Source of the DNA: Liolophura sinensis
Lineage: Eukaryota > Mollusca > Polyplacophora > Chitonida > Chitonidae
Direction of reading: 5' to 3'
Assembly (NCBI RefSeq): GCF_032854445.1
Contig: NC_088295.1
Coordinates: 11,333,385 to 11,397,384, forward strand
DNA: 64,000 bases
Each line of letters opens with the position of its first letter. Position 1 is the stretch's first letter. This document shows positions 12,713-54,059 of this stretch, in pieces. The notes below the pieces were generated by a model. The model ran no database searches and had not been told where the DNA came from. It saw only the letters and a program-made list of their open reading frames with translations. The translations under genes and the position numbers were made by a program.

Positions 12713-13072
12713 GAGCGTGTAGGCGTGACATCAATGCCATAAACACCACCGTTATTGAGCCAAACAGTCGTGGAGTGATGTAGAAACACCAAGCCCGACA
12801 ATAGTATCCAGGACAAAATCAATTTCTGCAGTGTACTGCGAACGCCAGACTTGCTGGAAGACACCACGATCAGAGACAAACATGAGTCTGGGAAGACAAA
12901 TTGGCAGAATTTATATCTAAAATATTGCATCCATTTCCGCAATAGGCTACTCAATGGCATCTGCATTGGATGAAGTCAGTTCGGTTTGTGAATAGAGGAA
13001 ATCATACAAAGCGGAAATGTCTTGTCCAACACCCAATGGCGAGTAGATTTGGATACGTTGGATACGTTGTTT

Positions 13073-13142
13073 TATTGGCCAGGCGTTTTTGGTCTCGTAA
13101 TTTGAGTACCGCGTAAACCACCAATCAAACTGTAAATAAATG
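13073..13142 (-). repeat. dispersed repeat family A fragment
   Basis: GAGTACCGCGTAAACCACCA followed by an AT-rich tail resembles the AT-rich end of family A on the minus strand. Diverged. Confidence 0.4.
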
Positions 13143-13554
13143 TTTGACCTCCATTAAATCCTCCTGGTTGAACTACTCCGTATCAATTTCATCAGTTTGA
13201 AACATTCAGTATAAAATAATAAAACCCACGTAACAAAAACACATAAAAGACGACTGTTTTGTAAGATTGTATTGGCTTTTGTCCATGATAGTGGCTATTT
13301 ACACATGGTGATGCATTTGTGAAGTGAAATCGTGTTAGACTTATGAGTAACGTGCAGTGAAGGTGAATATACGAAAATACACGACTGTCAAACTTACGAA
13401 ATATATTTGTACTACACTGTGAAATACCTCAAACGACAAACGGCAATATGAAAAATACAGCTCACACACATTTTTGTTATGTTACAGCTTGATGTCAAAT
13501 AGGACTGTATAGCACGTGACAGAATCTCACCCTGGGACTGTCTCTCAAGCCTTT

Positions 13555-13667
13555 GGGGCCTCTCTCACAAAACGTCGTAAATCAATGGCACTATAACCCA
13601 GACAACGTATTTTACAAAAAAAAAAGTTACGAGAAATACGGCTTACGAAGTTTTGTGAAAGTGGCCC
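13555..13667. mobile_element. foldback MITE with ~25-bp inverted termini
   Basis: The left arm (13555-13580) contains GGGGCCTCTCTCACAAAACG then TCGTAA. The right arm (13643-13667) contains TTACGAAGTTTTGTGAAAGT then GGCCC, an imperfect inverse with about four mismatches. The interior of about 60 bp is non-coding and includes an A10 run. It could form a long hairpin. Confidence 0.6.
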
Positions 13668-15964
13668 TGGACATCGAGTAAAACCATGGGGGAAATGTAT
13701 CACAAGTGTCGATACAGACATGCTAATATAAAGGTATGAATGTGTGCACTGAGCAGAGGTTGCCTGCGGGTGACTGTCCTGAAATTACCGCCTAAAATTA
13801 CGCACTGAAACTTGCCCTAAGCGTTACCCTACGTAATTAGATTGGTGGCCGAGCCAATTACACTGATGTGTAATATTACGATAGCATTGGGTGGTTACTG
13901 GTGCTCTGACATTCAAAAGCTGCCCTACCTTGTGTAAGATTGTCAACATGTACATACATTTCAGAAGAAATCAAAATTTTTCAGGACTTCACGGGCATTG
14001 CATATTGCTCCTGGATCGTTGTTCAAAAGTGGATCAACAATGAAGTCGGGTTTCAATTTTAAATTCTAAAAGCTTTAGCGTTTACATATTGTACACCAAT
14101 ATGTACAGACTCCAAATGGTGTATTCCATGGTCGTGTACCTAGTTATGATGTGTCTCTCTTGAATAGCCCTTTTGCTCAAAACACCAAAAAGCACATGCA
14201 GACAGACAAGCAAAATGCAACGTATTGTGTTATAATTTAAAATTTTGATGAAAAATCCGTATTTACTAATCAAACTAAATGTTACGTATTTACGAACAAC
14301 AGCCTTTCAGCAAATATCAGACTCGTATGTGTAACATGTATCGGGTCAAAATGATCTAAAAGTTTGAAAAAAGTTATAATAAGACCCGCTTTATAAATTT
14401 TACTGACATTATCAATTTTGAACGGTAACACGTGCACAGACGAGGCTAATAGTTTGTGAAAGGTAATTATTAGGGCTAATCTAACATAACAAAAATTTGA
14501 TTACATTTGTGCTGATAGATTTTTTGACCCAAAATCTCCAGTATAGCGTCTTTAACATGGTGCATAATCAGGGCGGTTTTCACTTTTAACTACCAGGCCT
14601 ACTTCCTTTTTCCACCTTGATCCCTTCCGTAAAAAGCGGAATAAATAACGTTACAGACTGACGTCTTAATGTTTAGATACTTTTGCTCATTCCAAATAAT
14701 GACCCATGCTATACTTCAGTCGGCTGTATAACAAATAACTACAACATCATTCCTTTCCTATAAAGATGTAACAGTTGCATTTGTAACTGTACTCCAATTT
14801 AATGTTATCATTGGGAAGTAAGCATGCGCTGAAGTGCCTAAACTGTTAGCCTGCTGGTTGTGGTAAATGTCAACATAGTTTAACCCCACATCATCTGTCA
14901 CAAACAAGAAGGAAATAGGGCACAAAACAGATCCTAATGGCAGGCCGGTCGTTTTCATCCTAGGTTTTTGTGTTTCTTGATTTGCTTGTAGTCTAACACT
15001 TTAACCGCCGGGGTAAGTATCCCTCACAGTGCAAGCATCCCTCAAATTGCAAGGTGCTGCCCATAATTCACACCTCATTCTTTTCATAGCTTTGTCCATT
15101 AATGTAACAAATGACAAATTTATAACCAGGTGATTTGTGTCATTCTAACAGAAATGAAATGGTAGCATGTCTAGGAGAAATGCAAAACAATAAATACATA
15201 CAAATTAAAAAAATTTGTCTAAATTTTTTTTAATGCACAATTGGTGCATTATTTCAACGGTCTTTAAAACTAATCTATTAACAGGTAAAAAATAGGTTGA
15301 AATGTCATGAGTTCTCTGAAAAGTTGAAGTTCTGTGCATAAGAATGTACTACAATACACAACAAGTATAGATCTGTAGCAGATCTGTAGATCATTCAAGA
15401 TCCACAACAATGTAATATTTGAGACAAAGTTCCGGTCAAAGTCAATACTTTGAATTTTCGCCTTGCATTACAAAACCATTTCCTTCAGAAAATTAAGCCA
15501 AATAGGTGGCAGTACTTCAAAAGCTCTTTGACTGTTGAAGACCTTACGTAAATTTTCATTTCATGTCACCAGGTGTCGATTCCACAAAGCAATATTAGAC
15601 GAAAGTCAAAAGTTAAAACATTAACATGTTGCACTGATTACAGACCAACAAGTTTAAATTGTGATATATTTATGTTACCCCAACACTTGTTGGGTGTTCG
15701 CAATTTTTAACTCTCGAGGTCCAAATATAAATGTTTCTATCAAATTTCAAATGTTTGCTGAAATCAAAACTGGCTTTGTGCAATCGGCCTCTAGTCTTGA
15801 GGCGTTAAATCTATCATATCCTAAACAACATAGAACAACAGCTATAATAAATATGCTGAGCTGTTAACAAGAATTTCTGTGACAGTTACAACATCAAAAT
15901 CTTTTATGAGAGACAACCAGCTGGAAAACAAGCTAGGGATACGTCAGTCACAGCAGTCGGGTTC
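13668..15964. other. gene-poor stretch downstream of DDX46
   Basis: No coding or structural feature is supported. A GGTGTCGATTCCACAAAGCA motif near 15573 resembles one end of the foldback family, without a partner. Small open frames (14082-14273, 14758-14958, 15661-15867) are unremarkable. Confidence 0.4.
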
Positions 15965-16253
15965 TGATGGCGTCAGGACTTTATTCCACACTTGTACTAG
16001 TGTTTACAGTTAGTTTGGTGCAGTTAAGTTCCTATCGGAATTCCATCCATGATTAGTAGTCTGTCGGAAACACAAATGGCGTGTTACCTCTGATGCTGCC
16101 AGTAGCTTCAGTCTGTGAAGATGTGATGAACTGAGTGAAGATCATATCAGTAGGAGACTGGTGAGAGTACTCCGTCGACAGCATGTCACATCACTTCCCA
16201 GTCTCAAGCAATAAAACTTCTGTACAATTACATCGCTCGCAAGCCCTGCCTTC
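15965..16253 (-). other. DDX46: DDX46 3' UTR (predicted)
   Basis: The sequence downstream of the TGA stop has no large repeat and ends at a minus-strand AATAAA (15980-15985). That would give a 3' UTR of roughly 270-290 nt. The exact cleavage site is not visible. Confidence 0.55.
15980..15985 (-). terminator. DDX46: polyadenylation signal AATAAA for DDX46
   Basis: A canonical AATAAA on the minus strand about 270 nt after the stop codon, the first such hexamer in the right orientation. Confidence 0.6.
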
Positions 16254-44109
<27,856 letters not shown>

Positions 44110-44260
44110 TGTGATATGTATTTGCTTCTTGAATTACTCGCTATAACAACCTTTCGTCTGCATCACGATTGATACTGCGTTACGTTTACGGTTTGTCGTA
44201 ATTTGTCGTCGTAAAAAAAATCCCCCAACAATATTACTATAGCAAATGCCAGGTAACATC
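44110..44260 (-). promoter_or_regulatory. DDX46: probable DDX46 5' UTR/promoter-proximal region
   Basis: This lies directly upstream of the DDX46 start codon. No TATA box in a convincing position, upstream exon or other core element can be identified. The assignment rests only on position. Confidence 0.3.
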
Positions 44261-44270
44261 TCGGGAGGTC

Positions 44271-44344
44271 GGGGGCCAGTTTCATTAAACGTACTTAGAG
44301 CGTGAAGTATCCCTTAGCTAAGAACACCTCGTGAAACCGGGAAC
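44271..44344. mobile_element. short foldback element upstream of DDX46
   Basis: GGGGGCCAGTTTCATTAAAC then GTACTTAG at the left faces CTAAGAACACCTCGTGAAAC then CGGGAAC at the right. The 74-bp imperfect palindrome uses the GGGGCC-AGTTTCA family ends. It is about 160 bp from the DDX46 ATG. Confidence 0.5.
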
Positions 44345-44997
44345 TGCTTTGCCGGGTAATTAGTATGCTTTCCCTCCCGATGAGCTAGTTTTCATTGATC
44401 ACACCAATCCGCCATTAATGATTAAACTTTGAAATTTTGCTTGTAGCCTCCAACGAATCCACAATATTTTGGCAAGTGACATTTCCACATGCTCTGAAAC
44501 TGTGAACACGACATTTTGGCCCATGGCATTTTGGGAACAGTGCCTGGCTATTTCGCCATTGTTTTAGAACTACCCACCTATGATGGAAATTAAAGCAGAA
44601 ACTTAATAATGCTAACAAATGTTACCGTCCAATGCCTCTGTTTTACATATAATGAGTATATGAACACGTCCTGCCGATCTCTTCAGATACACAAATCTCA
44701 AATGAAACAAACGCACGCAAGCACAGAAGCAAGGTCACTTCTCAAAGTCAAATAAAAAAGGCAAAAAGATTATATAGAGAATTCTGATACAGCGTAAAAA
44801 TACCTATACAGGTACATGTATATTTCTTTCAGCCTGTGAAGTGAGTGGAACTGCATGCAATGCTGTACACAGCTGCAGGCCTATACATGTAGATCGAGTC
44901 ACACGTGATTTTTGTTACAATTAACAAAAAAAAAAGTCAGTTAACATGCATTCTTAAACTGTACGTTCCAAGTCAAGAAGTTATCTATTCCATATTT

Positions 44998-45745
44998 TTA
45001 TAGCTTTGAAAATCGTTATTGAAAAAAGCTTGAAAAGTATTTTAAAAGCTATGAAAACAATGTATTCTTAAAGCTTATAAAACTATTTTTAAAGCTCACA
45101 AAATTCGACATTATGGTATAGACCTATAGGCCCTACAGTGATGTTCCGAAAAGCGAGAACCGATCGAGATTGTCACGTTTACGTTAAAGCTCGCACAAAT
45201 TGAACTGGATGTTTCCTCAGACTAACACCAAATCTAAACGGAGACGTATATTCATAAAATCTTCCTGCAGTTAGACTAACCGTTAAAGTTTAACTTCAGT
45301 TGGAAGAAAAACTTGATGGAAATATTAAAATGATATGAACGAAATACTTTGGAACAGAACTAAGAACACTATTTAACCCATAGGCTTACAGAGCTGAAAA
45401 GTTCTCAAAATCTTTGAAAGATTCCGTGATGTGACGTGATAATATTTCTTATGTGACATTGCCTGTGTGTCCGGGCAAAACGCCGATATAAAAATGACTT
45501 ATAAAGCTTTGAAATTTCATGCCATTTTAATATAAAGCATTAATCTATGATTTTTAAAACTTTGAAAATGAATGATATAGCTTCGAAAATCTTTATCAAG
45601 GCTTTAAACATCATTTCCAAAGCAATAAAACTCCCAAGTATGGAGTATTTTGAAGCCTTATGATTGATTTTTAAAACTTTGAAGTTTTATAGCATTTTTA
45701 TAGCATTACGACTGATTTTTAATGCTTCGAGAAAATTAATTATAG
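44998..45745. repeat. degenerate AAAGCTTTGAAAA-type short repeats
   Basis: Two clusters (about 44998-45095 and 45495-45745) of loosely repeated words such as TTTTTAAAGCTTTGAAAA, ATAGCTTCGAAAATC and TTTATAGCATTTTTATAGCA. The clusters flank about 400 bp of unrelated sequence. Period is irregular, and the origin is unknown. Confidence 0.45.
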
Positions 45746-46794
45746 CGTAGCCTAGTCTTCAGTCAGTCTTCGTACAGAAGGCTTTCTCGGTAATTCGTTT
45801 GAATCAGTGCTATTATTTCCAACGTAATGCATGCTGTATTAAATAATTCTTGAATCTTTGTCATGAATATGATGTTAATTTCTAAGTGTATCTTTGGGCC
45901 TCATCTTAGACGCGATCCGCACCTGTTTGGTGTCTGTGATGAGCTAGGGTAATATTTTATTGGGGAAAATTTCTTCGACCAAAATATAGCATTCCGCTTT
46001 ACGGCATCAGCATATGAAAATACATTTCCGTTTCCGAGAGAGCACGTTGTTTGCCGGCGAAAGATAGCTGCGTGGATTTATAGAACCGAAGGTAAATCTT
46101 TAGATAGACACAAAACTGTTTTGTATCCGTATTGATCCTGGGCCAGCTGTTACGCTGGCTGGCGTTTGAAAATAGTTGAATCATAGATCTCACAAGATTT
46201 GCAGAAACTTGACCGCGAAAACTTGACCCTCAATCGTGCCGCCGTGTGAATTGTTAGGGAGTGTGTTGAAGCTGAGGTAGGTGTCTGGTGACCCAGTGAT
46301 GTATAACTCAAATGCTAGTTGTTTGGGGACAGTAAGAAAAACCAGAGTAGTACCAAGTGCCACATGGTAGAGTGACGCCCATTCAATGAAGAAACTGCTT
46401 TTCACAAATAATACCTGTTAAGCTGGTTACTCGAGAACTGAGAAAGGTTAGCAACACCCTATTCTTTACTGATATGAAATAGGCAAAGCCCAAGACCGAA
46501 CATAGTGTGCAGGCCTACATATACATCTATTCGGTTTTAGGCAAATTAATAACTAAAATATTGTATACATTGACAGCAGCTGAAATAGTAAGTTGTCAAA
46601 TATGTATTTGAAGTATGTAGTTGTATGTGCATGATGCATTTCTGCATTCTTTAATTTGTATGTTCTTTAAATGCTGTCTGCCAGGCTATTGTCATAGAAT
46701 AGTCTTTTGCTTACAGTTGGCTGTTCCTTTAGCCACTTACGTTCCTACAGCATAGATAATTAAATTGGGGCCGACAGGGGAAAAAATATGTCAT
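45746..46794. other. intergenic between DDX46 and GAR1, nothing recognised
   Basis: The 5' non-coding exon of GAR1 should lie somewhere between here and 49.59 kb, but I cannot place it from the sequence. Confidence 0.4.
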
Positions 46795-46930
46795 TTGTTT
46801 ATTTATTTGATTGATGCTTTACACCGTATTCAAGAATATTTCCCTTTGTATGATGAAAACAAGCATTATGATAAGAGGAAACCAGGCAGGGCTCGGGGCA
46901 AACCCACGACCATCTACAGGTTACCGGTAG
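46795..46930 (+). repeat. dispersed repeat family A copy
   Basis: TTTATTTATTTGATTGATGC, TTTACACCGTATTCAAGAAT, AAGCATTATGATAAGAGGAA and CCCACGACCATCTACAGGTT. Nearly full length but diverged. Confidence 0.82.
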
Positions 46931-48874
46931 ACCTTTCCATATACGATCCGAGAGGAATGACATGCTGGATTTCTAGTTAATGTATGACATATATGATATA
47001 AACTTAGTGATAACATAGATCCTTTGTTTTGAAATTATAATTTGTTGCAGACTGTGAACTCATATCGGTAACACGCATGTTAAGCTCCCACCTCCTACAC
47101 AGATCTATCTGGATGGCCTTAAGTCTTAAACTTGTGTGGTTGATAGTCTTTTGTGGCTTTTAGCCTTGTAGATCAGCAGTGATTACTATCTATGCTTGTA
47201 GCTCTAACAGGAAACTCTGATATCCTTAACTGGCACGTTAATGCTCATTTTTAGATACAGAGAGTATACGTGAACTATGAATAAAATTGAGGAATGTGCT
47301 GCAAAACCATTAAAAGACTTTCTAATAGACTGGATTGGAAGGTAACTTCTTTAAAGATGTAATTCACAGTACAAAGTGACAGGTAGGCTATTTGGGATGC
47401 ATGGTAAATTGATTTCTCCAGGTTCTATATCTGGTTTCAATTACCCATAAAATTGATCAACACCATGTAACTGAGCAAGTTTTGTGTGTGGCAGACAAAA
47501 TCAGTTGCATAATTAGATAAAAAGGAATGTAACAAAAGGTACCACATAAATTTGCTGCATGTGCTAAATATATGTATTTAATGAAAGAGTTTATAGTGAG
47601 AACATTGCAACCTCTGACCATTCTGAGTTTTACGCTGTACCAAAGGGTGTTTGACTACGACAATGACAAGCATTATGACAGGAGAAAACTGGGACATTTA
47701 TCTGAAATTATGTTGAAATTCAGTTAGTATTTTATTATAAAAATCACCTGTTATCTAAGTATTCAAAACAAAAAGAAGATAAAATTTAAACATATTATGA
47801 TTGGCCTATACATGTAGAATGCTGAAAATAAAATATGAAACCACATTTCCCTGAAATATATTATTAGATTTCTTTTATTTGTCGGCATGCATGTAAGTTT
47901 ACTCGTGTCAGTACATCTTTCAAATAACTGTTTACTCTTTTTATCAATCGAGTATGATGTAGATGAAATAAATTGATAATCAAATACAAGGTCATTGGCA
48001 ACTCGACATAGGGAAAGTAACTAAACAATTCGATTTTTGCACCTTTTTTTTTTTTTTTTGCGTACGGCGGCCGGTGATTTGAGAGGTCTGTGTGGGCCTA
48101 CACTTCATGGCGTAAGTTATGGTGTGTACTGAATATACCTTAACGAAAAAAATTAATAAATGAAAAGAGCAGTTAGTTTGTGCCCAATAAATACTGAGTA
48201 AAATATGTAGTAAAACTTTGCATTATAAAAACGTCAATTTACTTTCAACTCAAGTCAAGTGAAACTGAAACTCCGTTGCAGCTGTAGAAGCCTGCACAGA
48301 CTGATGGCTGATTTGCATGTGATTGCTAGGACACCTCGACGGGTAAATGGATTTAACTTGCATATTACCTATTAGCCATAGGCGTCTGTTCGCTCGTTAT
48401 AAGACATTCCATAAGATCATGAAGATGGCCCAGAAGTTACAGACCACATGATTTCCTTAGTAACATGTCGGGGGAATATTTGGATATGCCATATTCATGG
48501 CTGCTCAACCTACAGTCAGAGAGTGCGTGTGGCGATTGGAAGGGGGGATGTTCAACTGCCAGATAGGGATAACTCTTACACAAGATCAAACTAGGAAACA
48601 TGAACACACTTAAATAATTCAATACATGTAACTGAACAATCTGGTATAAACAGTCCAACCTGTGTACACATACAAATCAGTGTAAATAACGACATGTGAA
48701 CACAGCAGATACAATTCCGGCCCAAACACACAGAGTCTGGATGGTAAGTTTCAGTTCACAGATATAGGTAAATCCACAATTCCTTGTGAATCCCTCTGGT
48801 AAAATATAACACAGGCATCCAGGAGACAGTCAGTCACACACAAAGGTGCACAGATGAATGGTTGATATCCAACC
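46931..48874. other. intergenic, upstream of GAR1
   Basis: Contains a weak family A fragment near 47625-47700 (TTTTACGCTGTACCAAAGG.. AAGCATTATGACAGGAG) and a T-run at 48043-48059. No coding exon is supported. Confidence 0.45.
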
Positions 48875-49004
48875 TCTCTCCCCTTGGCTCTACCCGATTT
48901 CTTCCCACTATAATGATGGCCGCCGTGGTATAAGTAAAATATTCTTAAGCATGGCTTAAAACACCAATCTAATAAATAAATAAATAAATAAATAAATAAA
49001 TCCA
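48875..49004 (-). repeat. dispersed repeat family A with long (AAAT)n tail
   Basis: CCTTGGCTCTACCCGATTTC, TTCCCACTATAATGATGGCC and GCCGTGGTATAAGTAAAATA on the minus-oriented copy, followed by about nine AAAT units (to 49001). Confidence 0.85.
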
Positions 49005-49606
49005 ACCTCTCTGCGAGTCCCCAAATTCACTCTGTAACTGTAATCCAGTCTTTAGATGTTGACCAAAAGCGACCTCCAGAGCAACAATAAACATGTTCAC
49101 AACAATTCTCAGTTGATTCTTGTCCTGTTTATAATACTGAGAAAGCATACATGTATATTTACATTGGCAGAGCATATCCAGAAAGGGTTAAACACTCTAA
49201 CAGCAGGCCTCAAGTCATGCGTGTCCACTTCCCGAGCATAAGAATGTAATAAACACAATGTGCTGCAGATGAGGTCACCACAATGTCAACCGTAGAAAAC
49301 ATAGGTTCAGACAGATTTTGCATAGATAAAGTGGTATTAAGCTTTGAATAGGGTATTTCATGTTTTTCTGGTGTGTGTTTCAGGACGAATTAATAAGTAA
49401 AAGAATATTAAAGTACTATACCGTAAGGAGTTTTCTTACAGGGCCCTACCTCTCGTATACCACGAGTAAACCATTTACAACATGATGTAAAACACTAGTC
49501 AAATGAGCAAATAATTCTGTGAGGACGTCTTTATTGAGGTAAGTTGACTATTCCACGCATTCCTCATGCAGCATGACTTTTTGTCTCTACAGGTGTATCA
49601 GGTGTG

Positions 49607-49727
49607 ATGGGGTCACGAGGTGGATTCAGGGGCGGTGGTTTTCGGGGTGGGAGTGGAGGTCGAGGTGGAGGAGGTCGAGGATTCGGAGGAGGTCGAGGCG
49701 GAGGAGGTCGAGGATTTGGACGAGGCG
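49607..49727 (+). CDS. GAR1: GAR1 coding exon 1 (N-terminal RGG)
   Basis: The exon itself begins after TCTCTACAG at 49592; the ATG at 49607 has G at -3 and +4. It encodes [20 protein letters not shown] and more RGG repeats. The donor GGCG|GTTTGT is the only nearby GT keeping frame with exon 2. Confidence 0.88.
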
Positions 49728-52700
49728 GTTTGTATGAGTGTATTCAAGTCTTGCGGTCGGATAAACTGTAACTGTAATTTTTGGGAACAGGACATACTCA
49801 TTTCTCAGCGGTAAAGTGTGAACCTTTCATGGCTCTCATGAATGTTTTTTTTAGGCCGTGGAGGGGGCAGAGGTCGAGGAGGATATGGAGGGGGATATCA
49901 AGATTATGGTCCACCTGAAGAAGTTGTTGGTAAGAAAATATTTAATATCTGTAATTTGCCATTGTTACTGTATTTAATTTATTTTAGCAAATTCATGATA
50001 ATAAGGATGAGCTAAAGAGAAAGTGACCATAACATACTTCTGTGAATTATCACTAATGTCTTAATCCAACTGACCAATCAACAGAGAACTGTTAACTACG
50101 TCCACGAGGTCAAATTGAAGTGGACAACACAACTACCAGCTTCTAAATGCCAAGAGCCTGTTTTTACCACGCTCTTATACGTAAGGATGGGCACTTCAGC
50201 ATGATTAACACAAAGCAGTTTAGTTTTCTGCCCATATTTTAATTTGGCTGGGGCCTCCGTGGAGCACCGTGTAATGACCCAGGAGCCTTTCACCAGTGCA
50301 GTCGCTGTGTAATTCTTAGTGTGATCCTCCAGCAGCAATGTTCCATGGTCATGAACCTGGCTTGCTGTCTCTGCTGTGATTGATTGGTTAGTTTTTGACA
50401 AGGTGCAGTGATTTTGTCTTAAATGGAGTTTTTCTATCCGTAAGCCTGACTACTGTTATATGTTTGAAATATTTGTTAGTTTTAAGTTGAGATTAATTAA
50501 TCATTTAATATGTGCACTATGCATGTTTATGTTGTAGAGCTTGGTGCCTTTCTCCATCCATGTGAGGATGACCTCGTCTGTAAATGTACCAATGAAAAAA
50601 TTCCTTATTTCAACGCCCCTGTGTATCTCAAAAACAAAGAACAGATAGGAAAAGTGGATGAAATATTTGGACCAATCAGAGACTTTGTATCCTTTTTATT
50701 GTGCTTTATTAGTTGACATTTCTCTTTAGGCCTTTGTCTTCAGATTTCTTGTCGAAAACTTTTCAGAACTAAATCAGTTTGAAGGAGAAGAAAACTTAAA
50801 AACATGACACTATATGCTGAAAAGAGCACATTTTTTTCTGTCTGGTGGTGCCTGCTGCATAATTTTGTGACTTTTCCTCACCATACACATAAAGCCTGAA
50901 AATGGCAAAGCTGGTATAAATCGCTGAGCCCATCACATCCTCCATCTTTAACACCCTGTAATTTATGCTGGGGGTGTGTTGCCTCTTAGCCACTGAGAGG
51001 CGTTAAAACTGTCAGCTTGTTCGTGTAAACTCGGAACCTACGTCCAACATTCCGGTTTCCCGATCGTCAAGCTGAAAACGAACTGTACTGTTTGCTATCT
51101 TCTGGGAAGAAGAGTTCCACCGGAAATGTACGAACTGCACTTCGGCGGTTTCCGACGTCAATTCTCCTCCTCACACAGAAGACTTCAGAACTAGTTTTTG
51201 AGCAAAATAGAGTGGATCTTGGGGCTGACTTTATTTATAATTTATCAACTTGAGGTACATATTAGAATTTTTTTATGGCATGCACCTCCGAGGAAATGCA
51301 TACTCTTTTTAGTGGTATTTGACTGATATTTAAATTTTCTTCTCCTTTAAAGGGAAAGAAAACTGCTTTAATGATTGTAATGATAGTTTTTGCACAAACC
51401 CAATTATCAAGTTTTAAAACTTGGAATTAGATTAGAAGTTATGATTATGATTAGAAAATGGGCAACTTAATTGGTCTAAAAAAGGCATTGACTAAGAGAT
51501 ACATGTGTACATCTACACTAATTCTTTAACATTTTTAGCCCCCTCTGCAATTAATATTGTGAAACATTCTGAGAGAACTAAGGGGTGTAGAGGAATAATT
51601 TGCAGTCAGTCACAGCTTGCATCTTTAATGACACAAACTAAGCATTTTTAGCATCCTTTCCTAATAATTGTATGCATAACTTCCACTGAAAAATGCTTTA
51701 GTGATTGAAAAGGTTGAAGATTTGCAGTCTGTCCACTCTTGTATTAAATGGGGTTCTTTGCAGACATGTTGGTGTCTTTAATACTGGTCATATGAAAACC
51801 CTGTTTTTGACAAAATATCAGAAAATTGATATTGTTTGAACGGTATAAGGGTAATGTGTGATAAAGTACCCCAAGATAATCACCAATAAAAACACCACTA
51901 ATTAAGTCTGTTTAGAATGACCTTGACTTGTACAAAGATGTTTTCTGTGAAGCTGTCAGATAATATGAAAGCCAGTTCATTTACAAAGGACCAGACAGTA
52001 AGTCCACTCTTATTTCTGTTCACAAAGTCAAGCACAATTTGAAGTTTACAATTTTTCCTAAGATTTTTCCAAAGACGATTTATTCAATTTCACTGCGTCA
52101 CACATAAATGGCTACACGTGGGCTCCAGGGGCTTACTTCAGTGTAAACCTGTCAGCATTAGTGGAAGATATGTTTCTGGGTTACACTGCATATTTCTGCC
52201 TTTATTTGTCTAATCAAGGGTTTTGAGAAACCTGACAGCTCGCCAGTAATTGCTTCAGTTCAAATGGCAATCTAAGTTTCACAAAGATATGTTGAAAACT
52301 GATGACAGCTGACCCAAACATAAAACCTTACTCTGAGGCTACATATACCTTTGTGAAGTGAATGTGAACAGAGCAAGTCCAAAACATATCGTGAAAACTT
52401 TGATGACAGCTTATCAAAACAAAAAAGCTTACTTTATAACAGCAAACTAAAAATGCAAATATCCCTAATTATTCAAATTGAGTAAATTCTCAAATCCTGT
52501 TCATCATTCCCACCAAATTTTGTGAAGGTGATATGAATACTGCTGAAATATCTGACCCAAACAACAAACCTCACCCTGGCCAACAAAACTGAATAGTGCT
52601 AGCTAAGATAAAATGGCAAAGTCAAAAACCTGATAATTTGAATAAAAATACAAATATAACTAATTATTTGAAATTATTTCATGAAGTCTTCAAAGCATGC

Positions 52701-54019
52701 CTATTGTCCCCACCAAGTTTCAGTAAGAGGGTGTACAAACTGAGGCAACAGTTGACCCAAACAATAAAACTAACCCAAACAATAAACCTTACCCTGGCCT
52801 ACCACAGTACTGGCTTGGATAAAAAAAGTCCAAAACCTGATAATTTGAATAAAAATGCAGACATCCCTAATTTATAATCAAAATGAGTAAATGTTCAAAT
52901 CATGTTCATTATTCGCACCAAGTTTCATAAAGGTGATGGGAAGACTGTGAGACTAGCTGACCCCAAACATAAAACCTTACTCAACTGACCCAAACATAAA
53001 ACCTTACTCAACTGACCCAAACATAAAACCTTCCTCAACTGACCCAAACATAAAACCTTACTCAACTGACCCAAATAAAAAAGCTCACTTGAACATCGAC
53101 ACTGACGCCACTTCCACCCCCACCATCACTCAAAATACCCCGCCTTACTTTAAAATGTCAAGCTAAAAGCATTTCAGTGTGTAAATGTTGCCTCTTGATA
53201 GAGTTTTTTACACTAACTACATGTTTTCATCCTGCATTCTGGGGTGAATACCTGTACCTGTACATATACATATAAAATATTGAAACATTTTATATTCACA
53301 TTCTAATGGATCCAATTTCCTGAAATATTCTCTTATTTATATAGAGTATAATTTTTTTTGTTTTAAGTTTTTTATTGATCCAGGAAAGTTGCTACCTCTA
53401 CAAAGATTTCTCCCGCAAAATAATAGGGGGTCCAAGGGGTCGTGGGGGCCCAGGTGGTAGAGGCGGGCGAGGAGGAAGGGGAGGTAAATCACCTTTGGCT
53501 TTTCTGTTTCTCAGTGGTTAAATCACAGTCTAAATATATTGAAAAGGCAGAAGAATGTAAAGATTGGACAACCATTGGTTGTATACCTAGCTCAGTGTAA
53601 AAGTAACCTTCTGATTCAGCATGACATCAATTGCTTTGATTTATCGCATTAACATTGTGCAAATTGTAGGAGATTATTGTTAGTGTGCACTGTTCAGTGG
53701 TTCTCACAAGTTATATGTTGTGCCTGTTGTGTGGTTTATGTATGACATGAAGATGGATGTTGCGTTGTTGTCTCTTGATTTACTGTAAACCTCATATAAC
53801 ATCACATGACTTTTAACCAACTGATTAACGCGTCGTATTTATGACCTCAAAAATGGTACGGCCTCGCTTGGCGCTCAGGACTGAGAGGTTAGAGCAAGGA
53901 AATGTGACTGGTGACTGCAGCACTTTGGCAACATGGACTCTCCCTGCCACAAGATCACACAGTATTCACACACATAACACATAATTACGGAAAATGTTAA
54001 GCATGGTGTAAGTTCCCAA

Positions 54020-54059
<40 letters not shown>

